Shown: positions 1 to 10,491, counted from the stretch's first letter. The stretch is 64,000 nucleotides of DNA from Mariaggregatimicrobium sp964498785 (GCA_964498785.1 CAZCJL010000018.1:10329-74328), one strand, 5' to 3'. Translations and numbers: made by a program. Notes: a model not told the origin generated them from the sequence alone.

Positions 1-1051
1 CCAGATGGAGCATTCCCAAAAATCCGCAGCGAAAACCAAATCCCAGCGCCAAAGAATCTTCTGGTTCATAAACAAGCGCAGCATCGTTCAAAACGAATTT
101 TTCCAATGCGCTGCGCAAATCTTCATAATCCTCGTTTTCTGCCGGAAAAATGCTACTGTAAACCATTGGTTTCACATCCCGATACCCTGGCAACCGCTTA
201 TCCGCGGGATTCTCACGTGAAGTAATCGTATCACCGACTTTAATGTTCTTTATTTCCTTGATCCCTGAAATAACATAACCAACCTCTCCAACAGATAACC
301 TGTCCCTGGGATTTTGTTTTAACCGCATTATCCCGACTTCATCGACTTGGAATCTTTTATGATGTGCGAAGAATTTGATTTCCATACCCGGTTTAATTTC
401 TCCCTGAAATACGCGAATATAAGCAACAGCTCCGCGATATGCATTAAACATAGAATCAAAAATCAATGCTTGCAACGGTGCTTTTTCGTCTCCTTTGGGG
501 CATGGAGTCCGATTCACAATTGCTTCGAGAACATCATCAACACCGACGCCCTGTTTGGCGCTGCATAACAAAATTTCATCTTCATCAATTCCCAATATAT
601 CAACAAGTTGATGTTTCACAACATCAGGCTGAGCATTTTTCATATCAATTTTATTAATCACAGGAATGATTGTCAAATCGTTTTCCAGCGCCAGATAAAG
701 ATTGCTGATCGTTTGCGCTTCCACACCTTGTGCCGCATCCACAATCAGAATAGCGCCTTCACAGGCCGCAAGACTACGCGAAACTTCATAAGAAAAATCA
801 ACGTGTCCCGGAGTATCAATCAAATTCAAAACATACGTCTGTTTATCTTTTGCCTTATAATTCATTGTGATCGCATGCGACTTAATTGTAATACCACGCT
901 CCCGTTCCAAATCCATACTATCCAGCACCTGTTCCATCATTTCTTCCTTTTTCAGAGTGCCGGTCAGTTCCAGAATGCGATCTGCGAGTGTCGACTTCCC
1001 GTGATCGATGTGTGCAATGATGCAAAAATTTCGTATTTTACTAATGTCCAT
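1..1051 (-). CDS. lepA: Elongation factor 4 (LepA), 5' part only
   Basis: This is a ribosome-associated translational GTPase that promotes back-translocation or assists ribosome biogenesis. About 350 N-terminal residues are visible and the rest runs off the window. Residues 13-21 are the P-loop AHIDHGKST. They are followed by the switch region with ERERGITIKS, DTPGHVDF, and NKIDM, then the LepA-type domain II with FDSMFNAYRG and RGAVAYIRVF. The start ATG at 1051 is preceded by GAGGT. The reading frame is open to the window edge. It is a housekeeping gene with no evident link to its neighbours. The assignment rests on the order of the G motifs and on LepA-specific wording, and is secure. Confidence 0.96.
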   Translation of the reverse strand, partial: MDISKIRNFCIIAHIDHGKSTLADRILELTGTLKKEEMMEQVLDSMDLERERGITIKSHAITMNYKAKDKQTYVLNLIDTPGHVDFSYEVSRSLAACEGAILIVDAAQGVEAQTISNLYLALENDLTIIPVINKIDMKNAQPDVVKHQLVDILGIDEDEILLCSAKQGVGVDDVLEAIVNRTPCPKGDEKAPLQALIFDSMFNAYRGAVAYIRVFQGEIKPGMEIKFFAHHKRFQVDEVGIMRLKQNPRDRLSVGEVGYVISGIKEIKNIKVGDTITSRENPADKRLPGYRDVKPMVYSSIFPAENEDYEDLRSALEKFVLNDAALVYEPEDSLALGFGFRCGFLGMLHL

Positions 1052-1261
1052 TTATACCTCAAGTAGATTAAAGAATCTAAATGTATTAAATTTTTATCAA
1101 GAAATCAATACATTTTTTATTTTGATGAAATTTGGAGGGGTTTGGCACAGGATTCAGATTTCCGAAATTTTAAAAATTTCGGAAATCTCTGGTCCGCGGT
1201 TTTCGGTGCGAATATCGGTGCGAAGTTTTTAAACCTTCGCAAGGGCGATAGTCGAAAACAA
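1052..1261. repeat. Intergenic gap with two palindromic dispersed repeats
   Basis: The gap holds a hairpin at 1156-1188, AGATTTCCGAA...TTCGGAAATCT. Next to it, at 1220-1245, is a second inverted pair, GCGAAG...CTTCGC followed by AAGGG. The same two elements occur in the same order at 47755-47833, and the first alone at 2965-2997 and 61642-61674. No gene is apparent. Confidence 0.8.
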
Positions 1262-2896
1262 CTATTCAGCTACAATCGATTCAATCGGACTGACATCAGT
1301 CACCCGATAAACCGGATAAACATTCGGACGGTTTTTCCCCCATTGCTTCGCGATGATTTTGTTGAAATAGCCGTAAGCGAGCATGCTGTCATCGGATTCG
1401 GGCTCCAGCAAAATTGTAACAATTCGAGCCAGCGGTTGTCGCAAAGATACCAACCAGGAGTTTTCAGGAATATCCATTTCAACAGGTTCATAATCTCCGG
1501 TCACTTCAATAAAAACATGCCCCTGATATATTTCATCGCTCACCTTAATTTCTGTTATTTTAAATTCTTCTACAACGTGTTTCTGAGTTTTGGTAATCCG
1601 TCTGACTACCACACCGTGTTTTTTAAGTAATGCGATAGCCTCCTGTTGGGCAGGCAAAATAACGTAAGCTGCTGGCAATTGAATTCGCTTCACAGGTTCT
1701 GCTTTTGCCAGGTATGGCAACCGATAATCCCGGGGCACATCCGATTTCTTTACCAATATGCCGTTCCACCATGAAGGATATTTATCCAGCTCTTCCGGCG
1801 GTATCTGTTCAATGCCAAACTCATAGCTTTTAACCGTAACATCCATTAATTTAACTTCATCATATTTTGTAACAAATCCATCCTGAATAAAATTCTCCCG
1901 CGTCCGAAAATCCACATTTTTAACAAGCTCGCATAATTTTTTTGCATTGGAATTCGTATATTCCAGAATGGACTTGATAAATGCGTACGATGACAGCACG
2001 CGCGTTTTAAAATCCACATGAGGATAATTTTCATCCAGTATTGACAGACGGTTTCGCAAGCCAACGTAATTCGTGCTCAACCTACTACCAAAGGAATAAT
2101 TGCGCCACCCTTTTTCAGGATCGGTTCGATCAACAAAATTGCCATACGGAATGGATTCGTAGCCATATTTATTCTTCATGAGTTTTTGAACAGCCGGGAA
2201 TAATTTCTGCCACATATAATCCATAATTTCGCGCGATGTATTTGGATTGGCGGCCGTACAAAATGTCACCGGCGCCTGATGATACGAACCATTTTTTGTG
2301 TGCATATCAACAAATAATATCGGATCCCATTCATTAAAAACACGAACTAATGCAGAGACTTCCGGCGATTCGAGCTTCAGGAAATCACGGTTCAGATCAA
2401 GATTTTGACTGTTGTACCGTTCACCGGCTAATTCCGGTCCATTATCCCCGCGATTGTCAGGACTCAATTTATCATTACCGTCCGCATTAAATATCGGAAT
2501 GACAAGAATGACCTGATTCGTTAATAATTTTTTTAATTTCCCCACTGCGATATCACGAATTAACATTAAACATGCTTCCTTGCCTTCAACTTCACCGGCA
2601 TGAATGTTCGCCTGAATCAATACCGCCGGTTTTCCCAGGATTCGCAGCTCATACGCGCTGCTGATCCCATCCTCGCTGATTACAATCAATGGAATCAGCT
2701 TACCCTCTGTTGACGTGCCTAACGTCGCAACCTGAATCCGTTCCGAAATATTTTGAGCAGCATAGACCAATTCCATCACATCGGAATGAAGCGATGTTTG
2801 GGTGAAATCCGATTTTTCAGCCACTGTGAGCAGGTCATCTGCAATTCCGATTGTGACTTGTAAAAGAATTAGAGATAGTGTCATAATTATTTTCAT
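1262..2896 (-). CDS. Secreted M14-family zinc carboxypeptidase
   Basis: This is a zinc metallocarboxypeptidase predicted to act outside the cytoplasm and trim C-terminal residues from peptides. Residues 1-19 form a signal peptide. Zinc ligands are H99 and E102 in NIHAGEVEGKE and H199 in VDMHT. The substrate-binding segment DLNRDF is at 167-172. A later ILDENYPHVDFKTRV segment probably supplies the catalytic glutamate, as in related M14 enzymes that carry an E-x-Y-x-Y/H stretch. The roughly 150 C-terminal residues form an accessory domain. The start is set by GAGGT six bases upstream of ATG. It lies near a DPP-IV-type peptidase, which suggests joint degradation of extracellular protein. Substrate preference cannot be read from the sequence. 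Confidence 0.88.
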   Translation of the reverse strand: MKIIMTLSLILLQVTIGIADDLLTVAEKSDFTQTSLHSDVMELVYAAQNISERIQVATLGTSTEGKLIPLIVISEDGISSAYELRILGKPAVLIQANIHAGEVEGKEACLMLIRDIAVGKLKKLLTNQVILVIPIFNADGNDKLSPDNRGDNGPELAGERYNSQNLDLNRDFLKLESPEVSALVRVFNEWDPILFVDMHTKNGSYHQAPVTFCTAANPNTSREIMDYMWQKLFPAVQKLMKNKYGYESIPYGNFVDRTDPEKGWRNYSFGSRLSTNYVGLRNRLSILDENYPHVDFKTRVLSSYAFIKSILEYTNSNAKKLCELVKNVDFRTRENFIQDGFVTKYDEVKLMDVTVKSYEFGIEQIPPEELDKYPSWWNGILVKKSDVPRDYRLPYLAKAEPVKRIQLPAAYVILPAQQEAIALLKKHGVVVRRITKTQKHVVEEFKITEIKVSDEIYQGHVFIEVTGDYEPVEMDIPENSWLVSLRQPLARIVTILLEPESDDSMLAYGYFNKIIAKQWGKNRPNVYPVYRVTDVSPIESIVAE

Positions 2897-2964
2897 TTTT
2901 ACCTCTATTTTTAAATTTACTACTGAAGAAACGAAGATTGCACAAAGTAACTATTTGCACCCTT

Positions 2965-2997
2965 AGATTTCCGAAGACTCAAAGACTTCGGAAATCT
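2965..2997. repeat. Palindromic dispersed repeat (AGATTTCCGAA family)
   Basis: This is a near-perfect hairpin with arms AGATTTCCGAAG and CTTCGGAAATCT. It lies in the 147-bp gap between the S9 and M14 peptidase genes. It belongs to the family also seen at 1156, 47755 and 61642. It could act as a transcript-end hairpin for the upstream gene. Confidence 0.8.
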
Positions 2998-3043
2998 GAT
3001 CCGCTAAAATTCAATAACGTTGTGCCTTCCTGCTAATAAAAAA

Positions 3044-5293
3044 TCACTTCCCACCCGCAGGTAAATTTTGATACAAATAATTTGTCAATAATGAGAATAA
3101 ATGCAGTGTGGTATTTTCACCCTCATAAATGCTGTGGCTTCGATTGGGATATGCCATCATTGTAAACGGCTTGTTGTGTTTGATCAATTCGTTAATCACT
3201 GCTTCGGTGTTCTGGTAATGGACATTATCATCCGCGGTTCCATGAACGATGAGCAACTTGCCTTTCAGGTTTTTGGCGAATGTGACCGGTGAGCCCTGTT
3301 CATAACCGTCGGCGTTATCCTGCGGCAATCCCATATATCGTTCCTGGTAAACAGTATCATAATATCGCTGATTTGCAACAGGAGCAATAGCTAACGCCAC
3401 ATGATATTGATCAGGATATCGAAAAATCATATTCAGGCTCATAGATCCGCCCCCACTCCATCCCCATATTCCGATGCGGGTGGAATCCACAAAGCTCCAT
3501 TTGTTGATCTTACTGGCAGCAGCCGCCTGATCGACAGAGGACAAAATACCAACACGTTGATAAACGCATTTACGCCACTTTCGCCCGCGGGGAGCGGGAG
3601 TGCCGCGATTATCAATACTGATGATGACATATCCCTGTTGCGCCAGCATATAATACCACAACGGACCTCTGCCGGCCCATCTATCCAGCACCGTTTGTCC
3701 GACTGGTTCACCATAAACGTAGTACAACAAAGGATAGCGTTTCGTTGCATCAAATTCAGGCGGTTTGAGCATCCATCCATCCAGTTCGATTCTGTTCCCG
3801 ATTTCTATTCTGAAAAATTCGACTTTGTTTCGCTCGATCCCGGCTAATTTTGAGCGTAATTCTTCATTACTCACCAGCGTTCTGATCGATTGATGTTTTG
3901 GCAGGCTGATAATATCTGTGATCGGCGGATCATCAAAAGTAGAATAGGTATGAATCGCCCATTTTGAATTCGGCGAAATATTATACGCATGAGTGCCGGG
4001 CTGATCTTCCGGGCTCAATCTCTCTAATTTTCCTCTGCCGTTCAGGCGAACCCGGTATAAATAACGCCGTGCAGGATTTTCCGGAGACGCGATAAAATAG
4101 AGCCAGCCGCCAGCCTGATCCACATGCTCAATCGAAATAACATCATAATCTCCTTTTGTGAGCAAGACTTGTTTTTTTCCGTCTCTGGAAATTTTATACG
4201 CGTGTTGCCAGCCGTCGCGTTCGCTGAGCCAGAGAAAATATTTTCCATCATCGAGCCAGGTAACATCCCGCACCACATTGAGCCAGGCGCTGTCCCGTTC
4301 TGTGTGAATCGTCTCCACCTTGCCGGTCGCCACGTTTCCGAGCATCACTTGATTTGTATTCTGCAAACGGTTCATGCGCTGCAACATCACCTGCTGTGAA
4401 TTATTCGCCCATTCCATGTACGGGATATAATTATTTCGGGGATCTCCCGGAACATCCAGCCAGCGTGTTTCTGCGCCAGCGGCAGGCACAATTCCAACAC
4501 GACACGCGGAGTTGGTGGTTCCTGCTTTCGGGTATTGCACCGGAATTGTGTATGAATACAAGGAATCCGTATTATTGATCAATAGAAAATTTTGAACCCC
4601 ATCGGTGTTAAATTGCCAATAGGCGATATTACGCGAATCAGGGCTCCAGCAAAACCCATCCCGCAATCGAAATTCTTCTTCATATACCCAATCCGATGTA
4701 CCGTTAATGATTGTTTCTGAGCCATCCCAGGTAAGCTGCCTGGTATACCCGGTAAGCACATTTTCAACATATATATTGTTGTTGTATACATACGCGATTT
4801 TTTTGCTGTCCGGAGAAAATTTAGCAAACATTAATGATGATGGTTCGGGTTTTTTCCCAATACGTCGAAATTTCCAGTTTTCCAAATTAAGCAGCCAATA
4901 ATCACCACGTGTATTCATCCGCCAAACTCGGCTGGTATTTGTAAAAAGTAGCAAATATTTGTTATTCGGCGACCAGTGGTAATCACTAATATCCATTGTT
5001 TTATTTTCGCCTGGTAAAATAAGTTTTGAGCCAGGAATTTTTACGATGCGCTCGCCGCTTTCAGGTTCGTAAAAAACAATTTCTTTTCCTTTTTCAACTT
5101 CTTTTGAAGATTCGATTTTCGAATAATACCTGCCATCATCAAGCCAGCGAATCTTACCTGTTCGCTCGGCTCGAAATTCTCCATTTTTAAATATCTGTTC
5201 CAGTGATAATATGGGCTCTTTCTCTTCCTGAGAGACACCTATTGTCGCCAATAAACAGAACATTATACACGCAACCAAACTTTTGCGTAACAT
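3044..5293 (-). CDS. Dipeptidyl peptidase IV family serine peptidase (S9B)
   Basis: This is a secreted prolyl-type peptidase that removes X-Pro or X-Ala dipeptides from peptide N-termini. The signal peptide covers residues 1-21. A beta-propeller domain (about 40-490) carries the DPP-IV signature DWVYEEE at 201-207, whose glutamates bind the substrate N-terminus. The C-terminal alpha/beta hydrolase has the catalytic triad S613 (GWSGGGS), D688 (HGTADDNVH) and H720 (NRSHSIY). Length, 749 aa, is normal for the family. The start follows AGGAGG. With the M14 carboxypeptidase and the Xaa-Pro aminopeptidase downstream, it suggests a proline-rich peptide diet. DPP-IV activity itself is inferred from these motifs. 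Confidence 0.93.
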   Translation of the reverse strand: MLRKSLVACIMFCLLATIGVSQEEKEPILSLEQIFKNGEFRAERTGKIRWLDDGRYYSKIESSKEVEKGKEIVFYEPESGERIVKIPGSKLILPGENKTMDISDYHWSPNNKYLLLFTNTSRVWRMNTRGDYWLLNLENWKFRRIGKKPEPSSLMFAKFSPDSKKIAYVYNNNIYVENVLTGYTRQLTWDGSETIINGTSDWVYEEEFRLRDGFCWSPDSRNIAYWQFNTDGVQNFLLINNTDSLYSYTIPVQYPKAGTTNSACRVGIVPAAGAETRWLDVPGDPRNNYIPYMEWANNSQQVMLQRMNRLQNTNQVMLGNVATGKVETIHTERDSAWLNVVRDVTWLDDGKYFLWLSERDGWQHAYKISRDGKKQVLLTKGDYDVISIEHVDQAGGWLYFIASPENPARRYLYRVRLNGRGKLERLSPEDQPGTHAYNISPNSKWAIHTYSTFDDPPITDIISLPKHQSIRTLVSNEELRSKLAGIERNKVEFFRIEIGNRIELDGWMLKPPEFDATKRYPLLYYVYGEPVGQTVLDRWAGRGPLWYYMLAQQGYVIISIDNRGTPAPRGRKWRKCVYQRVGILSSVDQAAAASKINKWSFVDSTRIGIWGWSGGGSMSLNMIFRYPDQYHVALAIAPVANQRYYDTVYQERYMGLPQDNADGYEQGSPVTFAKNLKGKLLIVHGTADDNVHYQNTEAVINELIKHNKPFTMMAYPNRSHSIYEGENTTLHLFSLLTNYLYQNLPAGGK

Positions 5294-5320
5294 TTTTAGT
5301 ATCCTCCTTCTAAAATAGAG

Positions 5321-7114
5321 TTACTCAGTTTTTAATTTCTTCCAAAAACGGAATAACAAAATTGCTGCTACAATTGCGGTAACAGTAAGAATAGTTGCCG
5401 GCAGAATATTTCCGTAGAACCAGAAACCGGTGGCAAATAATATCCCGTAAATCAATATCAAGCCGAGGAAAATGCACACAATACTTAATGGCAGATCCCA
5501 TTTTAATGTTAATTCGCCATCCGTCGATTCGCCAAAATCCTGCGCCCATACAACCACGGTTTTCCAGCCGGGTCCGCCGGGATGCACCAGTCGATAGAAT
5601 TCCATCAATTTCCTCATGTCTGCTGGTTTTGTCAATAATGTAACGCTGATCCAGCTCGCGGTAGTAATGGCGACGCCGATAATGAGCCGTTGCCATTCGA
5701 TTAACTGCGGTAATCCGGTTGCCGGGTGAATGATTTCAAAATAAACTGCCACGAAAAATGAAATGATCATCGCCGCAATTTCACTGATAGCATTAATCCG
5801 CCACCAAAACCATCGCAGCAAAAACAGTAAACCAGTACCAGCGCCAATTTGCAATAAAATATGGAATGCTTGCAGCGCATTTTGCAACAGCAGTGCGAAA
5901 ATCGCACTCAGAATCATCAAACCAACGATGGACAATCTTCCAAATAACACTAATTCTTTTTCAGATGGATTTGATTTGATGAACCGCTTGTAGAAATCAT
6001 TGACAATATAGGACGCACCCCAGTTTAAGTGTGTGGAAATGGTGGACATGACAGCGGCAATCAGCGAGGCGATTACCACGCCCAGTAATCCGGTGGGCAG
6101 ATACGTCAACATTGCGGAATACGCAAGGTCATTTTTTACGATGTGCGCCGGAATATGGGGGAACGCCGTTTGCAGGGACTGGATATCCGGAAAAATAACG
6201 AGCGACGCCAGGGCGACGATTATCCAGGACCAGGGACGGAGCGCATAATGTGCCAGATTGAAGAACAAGGTCGCGCCCATGGCATGTTTTTCATTTTTTG
6301 CCGCCAGCATTCGTTGCGCGATATAACCACCGCCGCCCGGTTCCGAGCCGGAATACCACACACTCCACCATTGCACCGCCAGCGGAATAATAAACACGAT
6401 CATCATTTGTGAGGTATCATTGAAATCCGGCAGGATCGATATTTTGTTATAGACATTCGGATGGGATAGTAACGTACCTAATCCATTAACTTCTGGCAAA
6501 TTCAGCACGACCACTGCGGCAAAGATCGACCCGATCATTGCGACAATAAATTGCAGGAAATCGGTAATCAACACACCGCGCAAACCACCGAGCATCGTGT
6601 AAATCACAACCACAAGTGACGTGAGCAAAACGGTTTTAAACGGTGACAATCCGAGCATAACGCCGCCGATTTTCGTTGCTGCCAGCATCACACTTGCCAT
6701 GATAACGATATTAAAAAATACGCCCAGGTACAACGCCCGAAATCCCCGTAAAAAAGCAGCGGATTTTCCGCTATAACGGATTTCGTAAAATTCAATATCA
6801 GTGAGCACGCCGGAACGGCGCCATAATTTTGCATAAATAAACACGGTCACCATTCCTGTCAGCAGGAATGCCCACCACATCCAGTTGCCGGAAACGCCGT
6901 GGTTGCGCACCAGATCGGTCACCAGGTTTGGCGTATCTGCGGAAAACGTGGTAGCAACCATCGAAACACCGAGCAGCCACCATGGCATATTACGGCTGGA
7001 CGCAAAAAATTCAGCAGCGCTGGATCCCGCGCGCTTCGTGATAGCAATGCCGATTATCAGATAAATCATAAAGAAACTGGTAATGAAAATCCAGTCAATC
7101 GAAGTGAGATTCAT
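5321..7114 (-). CDS. Sodium:solute symporter (SSS family)
   Basis: This is a polytopic inner-membrane Na+/solute symporter of 597 aa. The N-terminus reads DWIFITSFFMIYLIIGI, followed by EFFASSRNMPWWLLGVSMVA, the typical TM1-TM2 loop and TM2 of the SSS family. There are about 13-14 hydrophobic segments, and a conserved STISTHLNWGASYIVNDFY stretch that matches the region around the family's TM8 Na+ site. It starts four bases after the GH20 stop with AAAGGGA upstream, so the two are probably cotranscribed. An N-acetylhexosamine or related sugar is therefore a reasonable substrate guess. This rests on gene order only. Confidence 0.9.
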   Translation of the reverse strand: MNLTSIDWIFITSFFMIYLIIGIAITKRAGSSAAEFFASSRNMPWWLLGVSMVATTFSADTPNLVTDLVRNHGVSGNWMWWAFLLTGMVTVFIYAKLWRRSGVLTDIEFYEIRYSGKSAAFLRGFRALYLGVFFNIVIMASVMLAATKIGGVMLGLSPFKTVLLTSLVVVIYTMLGGLRGVLITDFLQFIVAMIGSIFAAVVVLNLPEVNGLGTLLSHPNVYNKISILPDFNDTSQMMIVFIIPLAVQWWSVWYSGSEPGGGGYIAQRMLAAKNEKHAMGATLFFNLAHYALRPWSWIIVALASLVIFPDIQSLQTAFPHIPAHIVKNDLAYSAMLTYLPTGLLGVVIASLIAAVMSTISTHLNWGASYIVNDFYKRFIKSNPSEKELVLFGRLSIVGLMILSAIFALLLQNALQAFHILLQIGAGTGLLFLLRWFWWRINAISEIAAMIISFFVAVYFEIIHPATGLPQLIEWQRLIIGVAITTASWISVTLLTKPADMRKLMEFYRLVHPGGPGWKTVVVWAQDFGESTDGELTLKWDLPLSIVCIFLGLILIYGILFATGFWFYGNILPATILTVTAIVAAILLFRFWKKLKTE

Positions 7115-7117
7115 CGA

Positions 7118-8791
7118 TCAATCCCTTTTCTCTGAAACATGTTCCACAGCACTGTTACTGTAATTCACATTCCCGTAATCGAATCTCTTCAGATGAGATT
7201 TCACCCGCGTGATAAAATGCTCCCAATCCCGTAACTTTTTGGGGGACCAGACCACTTCCGACAGCGCGAGCATTCGCGGCATGATCATGTATTCCACGTG
7301 CTGCGGCGTTTTCATATATTCTGTCCAGACATTTGCCTGCGCACCAAGCACATGCTGCGCTTCTTTTTCGTTAAGCTCCTCCGGGACAGGCTCGAATGCA
7401 TAGACTGAATCCAGTGGTAAATATCCACCGATTGCCAATGGCTCGGAATCCGGGTTAGCCTGATAGTAATCGAAATAGCAGTGCGACGTCGGCGTCATAA
7501 TCACGTCATGTTCCTGCTGACTCGCTTCCACGCCGCCTTTCATGCCGCGCCATGACATCACTGTTGCTTCAGGAGCCAGACCGCCTTCCAGAATCTCGTC
7601 CCAGCCGATGATCTGCCGGTTTTTCAATTTTAAGAATTTCTCAATCCGTTTGATAAAATAACTCTGCAGCTCGGCTTCGTCTTCCAAATTTTCTTCTTTG
7701 ATCCGCGCCTGACAGTCGGGACATTCTTTCCATCTTGCTTTGGGACATTCATCGCCGCCGATATGAATGTATTTGTATGGAAATAGTTCAATCACTTCTA
7801 AAAGCACGCCTTGCAAAAATTGAAATGTACGCTCTTTACCGGCACAGTACACATCTTCAAAAACACCCCATTTCTTCGCGACTTCGAACGGCCCTCCAGT
7901 GCATGAAATCTCGGGATAAGCAGCCAGCGCCGCCACCGAATGTCCGGGCATTTCAATCTCCGGCACAATTTCGATGAAACGATTTTTCGCATACGCTACC
8001 ACATCTTTAATCTCTTCCTGTTTGTAAATTCCGCCGTGTCGTGTCCCGTCAAATTTCTGAGGTTGATCATGTGCATGACCTACTAATGTCTCTGTGCGCC
8101 AGGCACTAATTTCGTTCAGTTTGGGAAATTTCATAATTTCGATGCGCCAACCCTGGTCTTCTGTCAAATGCCAGTGGAATCGATTGAATTTGAACATCGC
8201 CATTAAATCGATGTATTTTTTCACAAATTCCACGGGCATAAAATGACGGCACACATCCAGATGCATTCCACGCCAACTGAAGCGCGGTTCATCCCGTATT
8301 TCCACACACGGAACCAGCCACTCGACATCACTCACAAAAGAGCTGCTTTCGATGCCAGCCGGTAAAAGTTGACGTAACGTTTGAACGCCGTAAAATAATC
8401 CTGCGCCGCTAATCGCCTCAATACTGATCCTCTCTTTTGCCACACGCAATGAATAACCTTCGGCGCCAATGTTTTCCGTTTTTTGTTTAATATTCAGAAA
8501 AATTGCATTCGCCGGTATTTCTGTGGGTACCGATTTTATGATTTTCAGATCAAATCCGGTGGCAGGTTCGATCAATTCTTTGAAATAGGTACCAACCTGC
8601 TGTGCAATCTCGTCATCAGGATCGATGATTATAACTGTCTGCCGGTTGAATTTAAAATGTCCCGTCTTCTCACTTATTTCCGAGGGTCGGGGAATAATTG
8701 AAATCTGGGTTGTTGAATTCATCTTATCCATTGCAATCCCCTGCATCGTAAAAAAAAATAAACAATACACAATAATTAAAATTCTCTTCAT
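7118..8791 (-). CDS. Beta-N-acetylhexosaminidase, GH20
   Basis: This is an exo-acting hexosaminidase that releases terminal GlcNAc or GalNAc by substrate-assisted catalysis. From the ATG at 8791 there is a signal peptide (KRILIIVYCLFFFTMQGIA), a GH20b N-terminal domain and the TIM-barrel catalytic domain. The domain includes WRGMHLDVCRHFMP, HWHLTEDQGWRIEI and the catalytic pair D347-E348 in HIGGDECPKARW. I chose 8791 rather than a longer upstream start because AAGGGA precedes it and the signal peptide begins there. Both flanking genes encode SSS symporters, which suggests an uptake unit for liberated amino sugar. Confidence 0.94.
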   Translation of the reverse strand: MKRILIIVYCLFFFTMQGIAMDKMNSTTQISIIPRPSEISEKTGHFKFNRQTVIIIDPDDEIAQQVGTYFKELIEPATGFDLKIIKSVPTEIPANAIFLNIKQKTENIGAEGYSLRVAKERISIEAISGAGLFYGVQTLRQLLPAGIESSSFVSDVEWLVPCVEIRDEPRFSWRGMHLDVCRHFMPVEFVKKYIDLMAMFKFNRFHWHLTEDQGWRIEIMKFPKLNEISAWRTETLVGHAHDQPQKFDGTRHGGIYKQEEIKDVVAYAKNRFIEIVPEIEMPGHSVAALAAYPEISCTGGPFEVAKKWGVFEDVYCAGKERTFQFLQGVLLEVIELFPYKYIHIGGDECPKARWKECPDCQARIKEENLEDEAELQSYFIKRIEKFLKLKNRQIIGWDEILEGGLAPEATVMSWRGMKGGVEASQQEHDVIMTPTSHCYFDYYQANPDSEPLAIGGYLPLDSVYAFEPVPEELNEKEAQHVLGAQANVWTEYMKTPQHVEYMIMPRMLALSEVVWSPKKLRDWEHFITRVKSHLKRFDYGNVNYSNSAVEHVSEKRD

Positions 8792-8856
8792 ACAATTCCC
8801 TTTTATTTTACTGATAAAAAATACGCTGCGACAGCAAATCATCCCGCAAATTTTTC

Positions 8857-10362
8857 CTATTTATTTTCGTTTTTATCCGGGAAAAATTTTTGTAGAACTT
8901 CCCTTTCCGGCGGCTTTGTAAATAGTGATACAGCCACCAGACTGATAAGAGAAATTAGCAAAGCCGGATATAAAATGGGCACACCAAACGGATCGCCATT
9001 GGGATCACCCAGCGGCACCATAATCGATGGCCAGATATAGCCGGCGATTTTTAAAAACACCGTAATAATCGTGGCAGAGATAATGGATACAAGACCAGCC
9101 ATTTTGGTAACTCGCCTGGAAGTAAGTGCCGCCAGGAGCGCTGGTGTAATGGCAACTCCGTAAATCGTGTACGCGAAGTATGCGCTTTCCAGCACGGACT
9201 TCATTTTCCATGCTAAAAAAAATGCGACAACGCCGAGCATAATGATTAAACATTTTTGCATTAAAATCATTTTGCGCTCAGTGCGCTCGTTTTTTTCAGT
9301 TTCTTTTTTGATGAAGCGCTGATAAATATCGCGCATCAATGTAGTTGTGGGAGACAGCAGGTAATTCATTCCGGTTGAAACAACAACAGCAGTAGCCGCA
9401 CCTAACAGCAGAACCCCCACCGGCAGCGGAATCATCCGTTTTGCCGCCTGAACAATAACAGCCGCGTGATCCATTTCGCCTGCCTGTAACTCTTTCCAGA
9501 AATAAGATGCAGCAAACACGGCCATAACCACGACAACTGTTTCCACGATAATCGTGCCGAACACCCACATTCCCGCGGCTTTCTTTGCTTCAGCAGGTGT
9601 TTTGGCAGAATAGAATTTTTGATACATGCTCTGCACGCCGAGCAACAGCAGTAACCCTGATAATCCGATTGCAGGAATTTTCAGCCATGGATTAGCGCCG
9701 AATTCAGCGTTCACCACCTGGAAATGCGTCTGCGGCAGGATCGCTTCGATATGCGACCAACCACCGGCAGCCAGGATAACCAGCGGCGTTGCCAAAATAG
9801 TGGACGTCAATATGATAATCCCGTTCGGCAAATCGGTATTAGCCACCGCTATCATCCCGCCGATCGCCGTAAAAATGGTCACGAACAGGAACGCCATAAA
9901 CATCCCCTGTTCATTGGAAATGGCGTTGTCGGAAATCGCATTTAAAATGTAGCCGCCGGCTTTAAACTGGTAACTGACGATCACTGTGAAACTAATCAGA
10001 ATGGCAAATGCGCCAACGAGCCGGGCTACCGGACCATAGCGCACTTCTAAAATATCACCGACAGTATACTGGCCAAAGGTGCGAATTTTCGCTGCAAGAA
10101 AATAGATAATGATAATGCCGATCCAAGCACCCGCTGGCTGCCACAACGCACTCCAGCCCGCTTTGGCGGCAAATTCCGCACCCGCGACAAACGTGCCGCT
10201 GCCAATCCAGGTGCAAATCAACGTGAACACCATCTTTGTCATGGAAATGGAACGACCGGCGAGCATCATGTCGTCCTGATTTTTAATGAGCCGGGATTTC
10301 CAGAAATTCATAACAGTGAGTGCAACAAGATACAGAAGAATGATAATAATGTAAATGTTCAT
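8857..10362 (-). CDS. Sodium:solute symporter (SSS family)
   Basis: This is a 501-aa inner-membrane symporter with about 13 hydrophobic segments. Family landmarks are the early DDMMLAGRSISMTKMVFT loop, the WIGSGTFVAGAEFAAKAGW segment and STGMNYLLSPTTTLMRDIY, which corresponds to the conserved TM8 region. The start is preceded by AGGGAG. It lies 65 bp upstream of the GH20 gene in the same direction and probably heads the symporter-hexosaminidase-symporter operon. It is only distantly like the other SSS proteins in the window, so a different substrate is likely. Confidence 0.9.
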   Translation of the reverse strand: MNIYIIIILLYLVALTVMNFWKSRLIKNQDDMMLAGRSISMTKMVFTLICTWIGSGTFVAGAEFAAKAGWSALWQPAGAWIGIIIIYFLAAKIRTFGQYTVGDILEVRYGPVARLVGAFAILISFTVIVSYQFKAGGYILNAISDNAISNEQGMFMAFLFVTIFTAIGGMIAVANTDLPNGIIILTSTILATPLVILAAGGWSHIEAILPQTHFQVVNAEFGANPWLKIPAIGLSGLLLLLGVQSMYQKFYSAKTPAEAKKAAGMWVFGTIIVETVVVVMAVFAASYFWKELQAGEMDHAAVIVQAAKRMIPLPVGVLLLGAATAVVVSTGMNYLLSPTTTLMRDIYQRFIKKETEKNERTERKMILMQKCLIIMLGVVAFFLAWKMKSVLESAYFAYTIYGVAITPALLAALTSRRVTKMAGLVSIISATIITVFLKIAGYIWPSIMVPLGDPNGDPFGVPILYPALLISLISLVAVSLFTKPPEREVLQKFFPDKNENK

Positions 10363-10491
10363 TTTTCACTCCCTTTAAGATTAAGAACAAAGCACTGCGA
10401 ATGTTACATAATTTAAAAATTTATATCAGAAAATCCAGTATTATTTTTGATTCAGTACTATTCAATGTCATTCTGAATGCGCCGAATAATT

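Noticed and set aside
8792..8842. Longer GH20 start adding 17 residues
   Set aside because: No Shine-Dalgarno is present, and the signal peptide begins at the internal ATG that has AAGGGA upstream.
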